DNA of 28,920 bases from Alphaproteobacteria bacterium UBA7314 (GTDB lineage: Bacteria; Pseudomonadota; Alphaproteobacteria; MPNO01; UBA830), in the NCBI GenBank assembly GCA_002471575.1, contig DKQG01000029.1, forward strand, positions 22,954 through 51,873, read 5' to 3'. Numbering within the stretch: the first letter of the stretch is position 1; every line of letters starts with the position of its first letter. The position numbers and the translations under genes are program-made. Of the stretch, positions 1-8,094 are shown piece after piece. The notes below the pieces were generated by a model. The model saw nothing but the letters and a program-made list of their open reading frames with translations, had not been told where the DNA came from and did not search any database.

Positions 1-18
1 ATATCATTCGTATCGCCG

Positions 19-660
19 TTACAGCGTTTTGAGAACCATATCGACAGCCCGGGCGACCCGGGCGTTGACGTGATCGCTTTCGGGTGGCGATACGCTCCCC
101 CCCCCAACAACATGCTCAGGTACAGGTACCCCCGCACAAGCTCGAAAAATTCCCTCGCGGTTTGCGGGGACCCCGGACGGTTAGCCGGCCGTCTTCGGTA
201 AGGGTCTGAAGATAATACGCGAGTGCCGCAATGTTCCGTTCTGGACCGGATAGATAGAAAAGTACTCTGAGTTCCGGGAAACGATTTACTTCGGCCAGGA
301 CGATCCGGTGCAACGCCAGTGTTTCCGATGCATAAACCGTCCGCAGCGACTGCTCTCCAAAACGCGTCAGCGCCTCTCGTACCGGCAGACCTGCCAGTGG
401 TACGGCAGGATCGTTTTCCAGGACGGGCTCGTATTGTTCCTCGATCCGGCCGGCGAAGGGCACCTCCTTGCTGTCGAAATACCGAAGAGTGTCATCTTGG
501 AAACTGAGACGGCCTCTGCGATGGCGTCCATGCTGGCGCCCCCGAAACCGTGGGCCATGAATATGGCCATCGCACCTGAAAGTATGGCGCGACACTTTTC
601 GGGTGCGTTTCGTTGCCGTCGGGTTTCGCCGGGACGCATCAGTTGACTCGCGTCTGACAT
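19..660 (-). pseudogene. TetR/AcrR-family transcriptional regulator, broken by three frameshifts
   Basis: Read on the minus strand, the frame from the ATG at 658-660 gives a TetR-type N-terminus (AIFMAHGFGGASMDAIAEAV, then SVSKMTLF), which is the DNA-binding helix-turn-helix. The frame is lost near 482-487 and resumes one base out as RYFDSKEVPFAGRIEEQYEP. It is lost again at the TTT run 161-163 and resumes as AREFFELVRGYLYLSMLL. The third break is in the C9 tract at 97-105, after which NARVARAVDMVLKTL runs to a stop at 19-21. Each break behaves like loss of one base. The repaired protein would be about 213 residues, normal for the family. It lies divergent to the dioxygenase operon and was presumably its local repressor. 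The C9 tract could in principle be phase-variable, but three separate breaks argue for decay or poor base calling. That it is a TetR gene is well supported; whether it is truly dead is not. Confidence 0.85.
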
Positions 661-698
661 ATTAATACTGCACCGTAATGTATCTATTTATAAAAGTG

Positions 699-713
699 TT
701 TCGTTGCACGAAA
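699..713. promoter_or_regulatory. Candidate TetR operator in the divergent promoter
   Basis: A perfect inverted repeat TTTCGT-TGC-ACGAAA lies between the broken TetR gene and the dioxygenase alpha subunit. It follows an AT-rich stretch (676-697) containing TATAAA at 689-694, a possible -10 element. The right arm overlaps the AAAGG at 711-715 that is the likely ribosome binding site for the ATG at 724. A repressor bound here would block transcription of the downstream operon. Assignment to the adjacent TetR protein is inference from position and symmetry. Confidence 0.5.
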
Positions 714-723
714 GGTCTTCGCC

Positions 724-2046
724 ATGCCGCTGGATAACGCAGCTGACATAAGCACCCTCGTTCAGCCGGGCAGGGTGCATCGCCGGGTCTATGGTGATCC
801 GGAGATATTCGAACTGGAGATGGAGCAGATTTTCGGGCGCGTCTGGATCTATGTCGGACACGAAAGCCAGATCAGAAACCCGGGCGATTTTGTGACCACC
901 CGGTTGGGCCGGCGGCCCATGGTACTGACCCGTCATACGGACGGCGAAATTCACGTCATCCATAACCAATGCGCACATCGTGGCGCGATGGTGGTGGCCG
1001 AGGATGCCGGCAATGCGGATGAATTTGTATGCTGCTACCATGGCTGGACCTACGACACGACGGGCAAACTAATCCGCGTGCCGCTGCAGCATGGCTATCC
1101 CTCGCATTTCGATCCCGACGATCCTGACACGGCGATGGTCCGCGCACCGAGGGTCGACAGCTATCGCGGCTTTATCTTCGCCTCCCTCGCAAAGGACGGG
1201 CCCTCCTTGACGGATTTTCTGGGTTACATGACGACGTCTTTCGACGACATGGTCGATCGCGCGCCCGATGGGGAGATCGAAATCGCGGGCGGCGTTTTCA
1301 AGCATGCTTTCGATGGTAACTGGAAGCTTTACCTCGAAAATCTATGTGATGCTGCGCATCCGCTTTTCGTCCATCAGTCGTCTATCGAGGCAGCTAGCGA
1401 GCAGGATGATGGGGCACATTCGGACGGCGCAGGTGAAATCGCGGTAAGGCAGATGCGCCAGAACGGGGCACCCTACAAAATGTGGCAAGAACAGATCGGC
1501 ATCTGGACCTATCCGAACGGCCATTCCTTCCTCGGCGATTACCACGATGACGAAAAACTGGTCGCCGCGAAGCGCAACAAGGTTTTCACCGAATACATCG
1601 CCGCGATGGAGACCAAAAAAGGGAAGGAAGAGACGAAACGCGTTCTGGAAGTCACACGCTGGAATTCGAACATCTATCCCAACATCTCGTTCATGAGCCA
1701 ATTTCGCCAGTTCCGCGTGGTTCATCCGGTCTCGGTCAACCGGACGGAGGTATTCAACTACATGTTTCGCATGAAGGGCGCGCCGGAAAAAATGTTTGAG
1801 GATACGGTCGCGTTTTCCAACGTGACCAATGGCACCGGGTCGCTGGTCCTAACCGACGATCTGGAAACGTATGGCCGGATCGGCGTGGGCGTAAATTCGG
1901 GGGGCGCTGAATGGATCGAAATTGGCCGCGGATACGAAACGGACAGTCCCGACAGTCACGGCGGTGTGCAGGGAAAGGATTCCACCAGCGAGGTGTATAT
2001 TCGGAATATGTACGACGCATGGCTCGGTTACATGACAGCGGCGTGA
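724..2046 (+). CDS. Aromatic ring-hydroxylating dioxygenase, alpha subunit (Rieske non-haem iron)
   Basis: Catalytic large subunit of a ring-hydroxylating oxygenase, 440 residues, the usual length. The N-terminal Rieske domain has Cys83-x-His85 (CAHRG) and Cys103-x2-His106 (CCYHGW) as [2Fe-2S] ligands. The C-terminal domain has NWK at 199-201 followed by the mononuclear iron motif with Asp209, His212 and His217. The third iron ligand is expected in the TDDLE segment near residue 380. The ATG at 724 is preceded by AAAGG eight bases upstream. The beta subunit follows 10 bases downstream, so the enzyme is probably an alpha-beta oligomer. Such enzymes insert O2 into an aromatic ring and need a reductase, often with a ferredoxin; neither is encoded in the window. 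Substrate cannot be told from sequence, but UbiD and hydrolases in the same operon suggest an aromatic acid or a related compound. Confidence 0.93.
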   Translation: MPLDNAADISTLVQPGRVHRRVYGDPEIFELEMEQIFGRVWIYVGHESQIRNPGDFVTTRLGRRPMVLTRHTDGEIHVIHNQCAHRGAMVVAEDAGNADEFVCCYHGWTYDTTGKLIRVPLQHGYPSHFDPDDPDTAMVRAPRVDSYRGFIFASLAKDGPSLTDFLGYMTTSFDDMVDRAPDGEIEIAGGVFKHAFDGNWKLYLENLCDAAHPLFVHQSSIEAASEQDDGAHSDGAGEIAVRQMRQNGAPYKMWQEQIGIWTYPNGHSFLGDYHDDEKLVAAKRNKVFTEYIAAMETKKGKEETKRVLEVTRWNSNIYPNISFMSQFRQFRVVHPVSVNRTEVFNYMFRMKGAPEKMFEDTVAFSNVTNGTGSLVLTDDLETYGRIGVGVNSGGAEWIEIGRGYETDSPDSHGGVQGKDSTSEVYIRNMYDAWLGYMTAA

Positions 2047-2056
2047 GGGAACGACC

Positions 2057-2533
2057 ATGTCTCGACTCGCACCGGACGACATTTGCGCCTTTCTGATCAA
2101 CGAGGCCCGCACTCTCGACGAACGCCGCTGGGAAGACTGGCTCTCCCTGTTTGCCGACGATGGCTGGTACTGGGTGCCGATAGAGGAAGGTCAGACCGAC
2201 CCTCGGACGACTGTTTCGTTGATGTACGACGATCGGCTGTTGCTTGAAACCCGGGTCCGCCGACTGAAAGCCGGCAAACTGCATGCGCAATCACCCATTT
2301 CCCGCACCACCCGGACCATCGGCAACGTGACGGTCGAGGACGAGACAAACGGCGTCCTTACCATCCGTTCCAAGTTCCAGATGATCGAATACCGGCGCAA
2401 CCTGCAGCGGCTATTCGGCGGCACTCTGTTGCATGGTCTGGCCGAAGACGGCGACAGTTTCGTCATCTGCTGGAAGAAGGTCGAGCTCGTGAATTGTGAT
2501 AGTATGATGGACGGGCTCAACGTCCCCTTCTAG
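2057..2533 (+). CDS. Aromatic ring-hydroxylating dioxygenase, beta subunit
   Basis: Small structural subunit of the Rieske dioxygenase, 158 residues, a cystatin/SnoaL-like alpha+beta fold. Typical features are an acidic N-terminal helix with DERRWEDWLSLFADDGWYWV, the LLETRVRRL segment in the middle, and a C-terminal GLNVPF, all common in naphthalene- and biphenyl-type beta subunits. It starts 10 bases after the alpha-subunit stop with a GAGGGA ribosome binding site, so the two are co-translated. The beta subunit carries no metal; it stabilises the hexamer and can influence substrate range. No truncation is seen. The family call is secure; substrate class is unknown. Confidence 0.9.
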   Translation: MSRLAPDDICAFLINEARTLDERRWEDWLSLFADDGWYWVPIEEGQTDPRTTVSLMYDDRLLLETRVRRLKAGKLHAQSPISRTTRTIGNVTVEDETNGVLTIRSKFQMIEYRRNLQRLFGGTLLHGLAEDGDSFVICWKKVELVNCDSMMDGLNVPF

Positions 2534-2559
2534 GTTGGACGGCCAACGCAGGGGGTTCG

Positions 2560-3558
2560 ATGACAGAAACGACACGCGCGATCCGGGTTCACGAATACGG
2601 CGGACCGGACGTATTGCAAATGGATGAAATACCGCTGGCGGCGCCCGGTCCTGGCGAAGTCCGACTTCGCCATACCGCCATCGGCGTCAACTATGCCGAT
2701 ATCCATACCCGCAACGGACGCTATCCGCTTCCTCACCTGCCGAGCTGTCTCGGCTCCGAAGGGGCGGGCGTGGTCAACGCGGTCGGCGAGGGTGTCGACT
2801 TCGTCTCGGTCGGTGACCGGGTTACATATTCCAGCGGTGGGCACGCTTTGCCGCGCGGTTCGTACTGCGAAGCGCGTACCATGACGGCGGATCGGCTGAT
2901 CGTTCTGCCGGACAACATCGACGACGCGACCGCTGCCGCCATGACGACCAAGGGCCTGACCGCCCATTACCTGATCCACGACGTCTATCCGGTTGGGCCG
3001 GGCGATACGATCGCCATCCATGCAGCAGCCGGCGGTGTCGGACAGATACTCTGTCAGTGGGCAAATCACCTGGGGGCCAGGGTAATCGGTATCGTCGGCT
3101 CCGAAGCGAAGGAGAAACACGCCGCAAACGCGGGGTGTCATCACACACTGGTGCGCGATCGTGATGACGTGGTTGCCGCTGTGAAATCCCTGACGGCAGG
3201 CGAGGGCGTCCCGGTCGTATTTGACGCAGTCGGCGCCGACACATTCGAGGAATCGCTGCACTGTCTGCGCCCGAAGGGGCTGTTGGTATCCTACGGCACC
3301 GCATCGGGGCCGATACCTCCATTCGACATCTTTCGTCTCAACCATATGGGCTCGCTCTACGTGACCAGCGCCGCCTATCTCTGGCATGTCCGCAACCGCG
3401 AAGAGATGCTGAATCGCGCGCAGGATCTGATCGACGTCGTGTCCCGTGGCGTGGTCAATATCCCGGTAGAGCGGCGATACCCGCTAGCCGAGGTCGCAGA
3501 GGCGCACAGAGACATGGAAAGCCGATCGACGACTGGGATGAGCGTTCTGATCGTCTGA
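2560..3558 (+). CDS. NADPH:quinone oxidoreductase-like zinc-free MDR protein
   Basis: 332-residue medium-chain dehydrogenase/reductase of the quinone oxidoreductase type. It has an N-terminal GroES-like domain with the GVNYADIHTRNG segment, which in zinc-dependent relatives would carry ligands but here lacks the cysteine set. The Rossmann domain follows, with the AAAGGVGQILCQWA nucleotide-binding motif near residues 151-164. NADPH specificity is usual for the family. It is 26 bases downstream of the dioxygenase beta gene with an AGGGGG ribosome binding site, so it belongs to the catabolic operon. It may reduce a quinone or enone intermediate made by the oxygenase. It is unlikely to be the electron-donor reductase of the Rieske enzyme, because it has no flavin or iron-sulfur motif. 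Confidence 0.88.
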   Translation: MTETTRAIRVHEYGGPDVLQMDEIPLAAPGPGEVRLRHTAIGVNYADIHTRNGRYPLPHLPSCLGSEGAGVVNAVGEGVDFVSVGDRVTYSSGGHALPRGSYCEARTMTADRLIVLPDNIDDATAAAMTTKGLTAHYLIHDVYPVGPGDTIAIHAAAGGVGQILCQWANHLGARVIGIVGSEAKEKHAANAGCHHTLVRDRDDVVAAVKSLTAGEGVPVVFDAVGADTFEESLHCLRPKGLLVSYGTASGPIPPFDIFRLNHMGSLYVTSAAYLWHVRNREEMLNRAQDLIDVVSRGVVNIPVERRYPLAEVAEAHRDMESRSTTGMSVLIV

Positions 3559-3567
3559 AATCCGGGC

Positions 3568-3606
3568 AGACCGGGATCGCGTACACTATTGCGATTCTTC
3601 CGGTCT
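3568..3606 (+). promoter_or_regulatory. Two-step hairpin in the leader of the esterase gene
   Basis: The intergenic RNA can fold into a nested stem: AGACCGG (3568-3574) with CCGGTCT (3600-3606) as the outer seven pairs, and ATCGC (3576-3580) with GCGAT (3591-3595) as the inner five pairs, around a 10-base loop. There is no following T-run, so it is not a standard intrinsic terminator. It ends just before GGGGAC (3608-3613), the likely ribosome binding site of the gene at 3618, so it may protect or insulate the downstream message, or modulate translation. Function is inference. Confidence 0.4.
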
Positions 3607-3617
3607 CGGGGACACCT

Positions 3618-4502
3618 ATGAAACTGCGCCGTATTTACCAGCTCGTCACCCAGCGGTCCCGTGCGGTGGCGTTTCTCCCGGCCCTTGTTTCAGGATGCTC
3701 ACCCCTTGGTCTGCTAGATGCCGTCGTTCCCGACGGCGACTACCAGCGCCAGGCAGGCATAGTCTACGGAGATCTTCCTCGCCAGAAGCTGGATGTCTAC
3801 CGCCCCAATTTCCCGGCGGAAGACGCGCCGGTCATCGTTTTTTTCTATGGTGGTAGCTGGAAATCCGGCGAACGGGGCAAGTACCGCTTCGTCGCAGACG
3901 CGCTGACGCAACGCGGCTACACCGTGATCATTCCCGACTACCGGCTTTACCCGCAGGCGCGTTTTCCCGCGTTTATGAACGACGCGGCCAAGGCGGTTCG
4001 GTGGACGGCAGAAAATATTCGCCTGCCAGATGGGCGGAAAACGTCGTTGTTCTTGGCCGGTCATTCCGCCGGGGCCCACATAGCCGCGCTCCTATCCGCC
4101 GACCGCCAATATCTGCGGGATGCAGGGGTCCCGGCCGGCACCATCTGCGGCGTGATCGGACTAGCCGGCCCCTACGCCTTCGATCCGCTCAGATACCGGA
4201 GCACCCGCGCCGTGTTCGCGGACCTCAAAACCACCGACCCCGCGCGACCGGTGAAGCAGGTCGCAAAAGGGCAACCTCCGTATCTTTTGCTGCATGGCGA
4301 CGGAGATACGACGGTAAGACCGTCGAATACCGTTGACTTCGCCAACGCTCTGAAAGCAAGTGGCAACAGCGTCGACACAGTTATTCTGCCTGACATCGGT
4401 CACTACCAGATCATCCTTGCCGTCGCCCGACCGTTCGACGACATCGCCCCGGTCAACGACCGCATTGCCGCCTTTATCGACGGTCATAGAGATTGTAGAT
4501 AG
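3618..4502 (+). CDS. Alpha/beta-hydrolase esterase, probable lipoprotein
   Basis: 294-residue carboxylesterase-like hydrolase related to the BD-FAE/hormone-sensitive-lipase group. A basic N-terminus and hydrophobic stretch end in VSGC with Cys27, a plausible lipobox, so the protein is probably lipid-anchored and periplasmic. FFYGGSW (near 75-81) is the oxyanion-hole element. GHSAG carries the nucleophile Ser150. A late GDGDTTV gives the acid and DIGHY the histidine, so the triad is complete. The lipobox follows a rather long charged region, so the signal call is less sure than the enzyme call. It sits in the dioxygenase operon after a leader hairpin. A likely role is hydrolysis of an ester substrate before uptake or ring attack. 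Confidence 0.82.
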   Translation: MKLRRIYQLVTQRSRAVAFLPALVSGCSPLGLLDAVVPDGDYQRQAGIVYGDLPRQKLDVYRPNFPAEDAPVIVFFYGGSWKSGERGKYRFVADALTQRGYTVIIPDYRLYPQARFPAFMNDAAKAVRWTAENIRLPDGRKTSLFLAGHSAGAHIAALLSADRQYLRDAGVPAGTICGVIGLAGPYAFDPLRYRSTRAVFADLKTTDPARPVKQVAKGQPPYLLLHGDGDTTVRPSNTVDFANALKASGNSVDTVILPDIGHYQIILAVARPFDDIAPVNDRIAAFIDGHRDCR

Positions 4503-4571
4503 CGACACTCGGCACGGCTTGATCGCCCTCTCTCGGCCCGACATGATGTTTCCAGGACACATAGGAGACCC

Positions 4572-5435
4572 ATGCCCATGTCGGAAGAACCGACAGTCCG
4601 CCTCGATACCGACGGAAAGCCGATCGGGTTTATCGACCATCCGGACGACTACAGAACCGTTACCTACGAAGTGATCGAGCACGGGATCGGTCTGTTGACG
4701 CTGAACCGGCCCGGCAAGCTGAACGCCTTCGACGAACGCATGATCCGGGAACTACGCTCGGTAATTTGGAACGTGAACTTCGATGAAAAAATCCGCGTTC
4801 TGATCATCACCGGCGCTGGCAGAGGATTTTGTTCAGGGCGCGATATTCTTGGACTGGATTACGAGAACAACCTGCCGTCTCCGCAGTACCGGGCCTATGT
4901 GCGCGCCAATCACGAAATGCTGGACGACATCGAAAATATGGAAAAACCTGTTATCTCGATGATTAACGGCATCTGTGCGGGCGGCGGCGTGGAAATCGCC
5001 ATTGCCAGCGATTTCCGGACCGTGTCGGAAGACGCGGAATTCGTCCTTACAGAGAACAATATCGGCGTCATTCCAGCATCCGGTGCCGCATCGCGCATGA
5101 TACAGATGATCGGTATCGGCCGGCTCAAGGAAATGATGATGACCACCATGCCAGTCGATGCGGCAACCGCTGAACAATGGGGGCTAGCCAACCGCGTATT
5201 CTCGCCCGACGACCTGCTTCAAGGCACGCTAGCCTTCGCCCGTATCCTTGCAGAACGGGCACCGCTCGCATTGGGCATGGCAAAGCATGTCATCAATACC
5301 TGTCAGAACACCGACACCGAAACCGGCCGCCTGATCGAACGCCTTGGACAATCGGTTCTGATCCAGTCGGAGGATTCCCGCGAGGGCAACGCCGCCTTCC
5401 GGGAAAAACGCAAGCCGGACTGGAAGGGCAGATGA
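4572..5435 (+). CDS. Enoyl-CoA hydratase/isomerase (crotonase family)
   Basis: 287-residue crotonase-fold enzyme acting on an acyl-CoA. The first oxyanion-hole segment is GRGFCSGRDILG near residues 81-92 and the second is NGICAGGGVEIA near 133-144. The usual acidic residue in this fold is represented in FVLTENNIGVIPASG. Crotonase catalysts vary, so hydratase, isomerase or ring-cleaving activity (as in benzoyl-CoA or 2-ketocyclohexane pathways) cannot be separated. The ATG at 4572 follows AGGAG; a second ATG two codons on (4578) is an alternative start. Its stop overlaps the next start by four bases (ATGA). No CoA ligase or thiolase is encoded nearby, so the CoA ester must come from elsewhere. 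Confidence 0.9.
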   Translation: MPMSEEPTVRLDTDGKPIGFIDHPDDYRTVTYEVIEHGIGLLTLNRPGKLNAFDERMIRELRSVIWNVNFDEKIRVLIITGAGRGFCSGRDILGLDYENNLPSPQYRAYVRANHEMLDDIENMEKPVISMINGICAGGGVEIAIASDFRTVSEDAEFVLTENNIGVIPASGAASRMIQMIGIGRLKEMMMTTMPVDAATAEQWGLANRVFSPDDLLQGTLAFARILAERAPLALGMAKHVINTCQNTDTETGRLIERLGQSVLIQSEDSREGNAAFREKRKPDWKGR

Positions 5436-6217
5436 GCTTGCGCCCCGCCGTAGGCACTGAGCTCTGGGTCGATCAAGGCGGCAGGGACACAGGACCTACC
5501 CTACTGCTGATGCACGGGCTGTCCGGTACCGGCCGTATCTGGGACGGTCTGCGCCCGTTGCTGGAAAAACACTGGCCAGGGCGCTGGATCATTCCTGATA
5601 TGCGGGGACACGGGCGCTCGTCCCACAGTGACCGTTACGGCATCGCCTGCCATGCCTCGGATATGGCCGATCTCGTGAGCGATGTGAAGGAACTGTATCT
5701 GGCAGGACATTCGATGGGGGGCCTGGTGGGGATCCTGATGGCCTCCGGCTGGTTTGGTGTGATGCCGAAAGCGGTCGTCACCTCCGGGGTCAAGGTAGAC
5801 TGGACGGAAGAAGAACGCGCAGGGCTGTTCAAGCTGATCGATATGCCCGTCAAGTGGTTCGACAGCGAAGACGACGCGAGGGAGAGATTCATCCTAGTCA
5901 CCGGGCTGAAGGGTGTCGCCGATCCGGCTTCGGAATTTGCCGGTACGGGCGTAGTCGAGGAAAAAGGTAAATGGCGGCTCGCTGCCGACAATCGGGCCGC
6001 GATGGTTGCCGACGCGGATACACGCGATATATACGCCGCCGCTCGGGCACCGGTGGTGTTGGCGTCGGGCGAACATGACCGGATGGTCTCCGTGGCAGAA
6101 CTCCGGACCCTGGATGCGGAGGCCCAAGAGCTGCCCGGTCTCGGACACAATGCTCACGTGGAAGACCCGGCTGCATTTTGGTCGCTCATCTTGTCAGCCA
6201 TGGAGATTGGATCATGA
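5432..6217 (+). CDS. Alpha/beta-fold hydrolase
   Basis: 261-residue hydrolase with a complete alpha/beta-hydrolase triad by eye: MHGLSG oxyanion region near residues 27-32, GHSMGG with nucleophile Ser94, Asp216 in SGEHDRMV, and a histidine in GLGHNAHVED (His242 or His239). The frame stays open further upstream, but the ATG at 5432 is chosen because it overlaps the preceding stop as ATGA and gives the normal family N-terminus. Length and layout match meta-cleavage-product hydrolases and haloperoxidase-like esterases. Being locked between a crotonase and a UbiD decarboxylase, it probably cleaves a C-C or ester bond in the same pathway. Substrate unknown. Confidence 0.87.
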   Translation: MSLRPAVGTELWVDQGGRDTGPTLLLMHGLSGTGRIWDGLRPLLEKHWPGRWIIPDMRGHGRSSHSDRYGIACHASDMADLVSDVKELYLAGHSMGGLVGILMASGWFGVMPKAVVTSGVKVDWTEEERAGLFKLIDMPVKWFDSEDDARERFILVTGLKGVADPASEFAGTGVVEEKGKWRLAADNRAAMVADADTRDIYAAARAPVVLASGEHDRMVSVAELRTLDAEAQELPGLGHNAHVEDPAAFWSLILSAMEIGS

Positions 6218-7734
6218 CAATCGACACCGAGAAATTCCGTTTCCGCCGCTTCGTCGAAGAGATGGCCAAAAACGGGGACGTCGAAGTCATTGAGTCCAGA
6301 ACCCCGCTTGCCGCGGTCGCGGACCGCCTGGAAGGAAATCCCAACGGCACCTGGTTCCGCAACGCAGGGCCTGACGGTCAGGAACTGGCCGGCAACGTCA
6401 TGGGATCCCGCAGTCGGCTGGCCGCATCGCTCGGCGTCGAGGAGCGCGACTTGCTGTCGGAGGTTATCACGCGCCTGCGAACGCCGATAAACCCGGTTGA
6501 AATCGATGCCGAGGATGCGCCAGTGCAACAGGTGGTTCTGCGCGACAACGAAGCCGACCTGACGGAGCTGCCGGTCCACCTGCAGCATGGCGAAGACGGG
6601 GCACCCTATATTTCAGCGACCCTGGATTTTTCTCTCAGCCCGGACGGCGGGCGCACAAATGTAGGTATGCGGCGGCTCATGCTGCGCGGGCGGCAGGACG
6701 CTGGGATTGATCTCAACGCGCCGAGCGATCTGCGTGCTATCTATGGCAGTACCCAAGGCAACGGCGACCGCCTGCCGGTTGCCTTCGCCGTCGGGTTTCA
6801 TCCAGCTGACGCCATCGCCGCCCTGTCGATGACGCCCCCGGCCGACGAACTCGCCCTGATGGGCGGGCTGAGGGGAGAACCCGTACCCCTGGTAAAATGC
6901 GCCACCAGCGACCTTCGGGTACCGGCTGATGCGGAATACATCATCGAAGGCTATCTCGATGCGGAAGGGTGGACTGAGCCGGAAGGCCCTTACGGCGAAT
7001 ATGTGGGCTATTACGGCCGCCTGAAACAGAACCCGGTCTTTCACCTGACGGCCATCACCCACCGCGAGGACGCGGTGTTCCAGACCGCAACCATCGGCGG
7101 GCGCAATATGGCCACAACCGACACGGCGCAGCTCTGCGCGTTGCGCACCGAACAGGCGGTTTGGACGGCCTTAGAAAACGCGGTGCGCGAGCCGGTCGCG
7201 GTGTACTGTCCACCGGCAACCGGCGGCATGTACAATATCCGCATCGCGCTGAACCAGCGGATGCCTGGCGAGGCGCGCAACGCCATCGCTGCAGCCTTCG
7301 GATCGACCGCCGATACTAAGCACGTATTCGTGGTGGACTCCGACATTGACGTTTTCGATGACGCGCAGATGGAGTGGGCGCTCGGCACGCGGTTCCAGAG
7401 CCACCGGGATTTCGTATCGTCCTCTGGTTATCGTGCGGTGCCGCTCGACCCGTCCCTCGAAGGCGAACGCGCCGGATCAAAAGCCGGCTTCGATCTGACT
7501 AGGCCTTTCGGCCGGGCGGGCGACCAGGAATGGAAAGTACCGGACCCGCCGGTTTTCCGGCAACGGCCGCACATGTCGGTCGAAGACGCGCTAAAAGACG
7601 GCCCGAAATATTTCCGCGAGCTGATGGAGGCAGCGGGATCGGACGATGGCCGCGAGATCGTCCGCCAACTTGAAGAATACTATGCGGCCGGGCGGATAAA
7701 ACGGCTCGAAGACGGCCGGTACGCGATCGAATGA
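6214..7734 (+). CDS. UbiD-family (prenylated-FMN) decarboxylase
   Basis: 506-residue UbiD-like enzyme. The family hallmark EGPYGEYVGYYG lies near residues 254-265 and carries the glutamates used in catalysis. Family members use prenylated FMN made by a UbiX-type prenyltransferase to decarboxylate aromatic or alpha,beta-unsaturated acids reversibly. The ATG at 6214 overlaps the previous stop (ATGA) and has GGAGATTGG upstream; the longer open frame from 6178 is not needed. Its own stop overlaps the next start (ATGA at 7731). Position in a catabolic operon next to a Rieske dioxygenase points to a degradative decarboxylase rather than ubiquinone synthesis. No ubiX homologue is in the window. Confidence 0.92.
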   Translation: MTIDTEKFRFRRFVEEMAKNGDVEVIESRTPLAAVADRLEGNPNGTWFRNAGPDGQELAGNVMGSRSRLAASLGVEERDLLSEVITRLRTPINPVEIDAEDAPVQQVVLRDNEADLTELPVHLQHGEDGAPYISATLDFSLSPDGGRTNVGMRRLMLRGRQDAGIDLNAPSDLRAIYGSTQGNGDRLPVAFAVGFHPADAIAALSMTPPADELALMGGLRGEPVPLVKCATSDLRVPADAEYIIEGYLDAEGWTEPEGPYGEYVGYYGRLKQNPVFHLTAITHREDAVFQTATIGGRNMATTDTAQLCALRTEQAVWTALENAVREPVAVYCPPATGGMYNIRIALNQRMPGEARNAIAAAFGSTADTKHVFVVDSDIDVFDDAQMEWALGTRFQSHRDFVSSSGYRAVPLDPSLEGERAGSKAGFDLTRPFGRAGDQEWKVPDPPVFRQRPHMSVEDALKDGPKYFRELMEAAGSDDGREIVRQLEEYYAAGRIKRLEDGRYAIE

Positions 7735-8093
7735 CCCTCCGCAGTCTCGCTGATCTGGTCAATGATGACGTCGCACTTGTACGGCGTGGCCGTTATCTGT
7801 CGACCTCATTTATCGTCGGCATCGGCAAGGACGACTGGCTGGTGACGGTCGAGAACGGAAAGATTGCCGACGTGAAGACGCCTCCGCCGCTGATGGCATC
7901 CAGCGCCTTTGCGATACGGGCGTCGAAATCCGTCTGGGACGCTTTGTGGAAACCGTTTCCGGCGCCGGGGTATCACGATATTTTTGCGATGACGAAATCC
8001 GGCGAGATGACCATCGACGGCGACCTGTATCCGATGATGGCGAATCTACAGTATCTCAAGGATATTCTGGCCGCACCGCGGGGTAACTCCTGA
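7731..8093 (+). CDS. Small SCP2-like (sterol-carrier-fold) protein coupled to UbiD
   Basis: 120-residue protein resembling the lipid-binding SCP2 fold: an N-terminal ALVRRGRYLSTSFIVGIG, a strand pair DDWLVTVENGKIADV, then SVWDALWKPFPAPGYHDIFA and a C-terminal MTIDGDLYPMMANLQYLKDI. No catalytic motif or signal is visible. The start overlaps the UbiD stop by four bases and the following hydrolase begins one base after its stop, so the three are translated as a unit. A ligand-binding or chaperone role for a hydrophobic pathway intermediate is inference. It does not resemble the short zinc-containing subunits known from vanillate or hydroxyarylate decarboxylases. Confidence 0.65.
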   Translation: MTLRSLADLVNDDVALVRRGRYLSTSFIVGIGKDDWLVTVENGKIADVKTPPPLMASSAFAIRASKSVWDALWKPFPAPGYHDIFAMTKSGEMTIDGDLYPMMANLQYLKDILAAPRGNS

Positions 8094-8094
8094 G

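Noticed and set aside
97..105. C9 tract as proof of phase variation in the TetR gene
   Set aside because: Two further frameshifts in the same gene are not in comparable tracts, so slippage alone cannot restore it.
2530..3387. Long minus-strand open frame opposite the quinone oxidoreductase
   Set aside because: It mirrors a well-supported gene, has no recognisable domain, and long antisense frames are expected in GC-rich coding DNA.
5177..5431. N-terminal extension of the hydrolase at 5432
   Set aside because: The extra residues are a shadow of the enoyl-CoA hydratase gene; the ATGA overlap gives a natural start.
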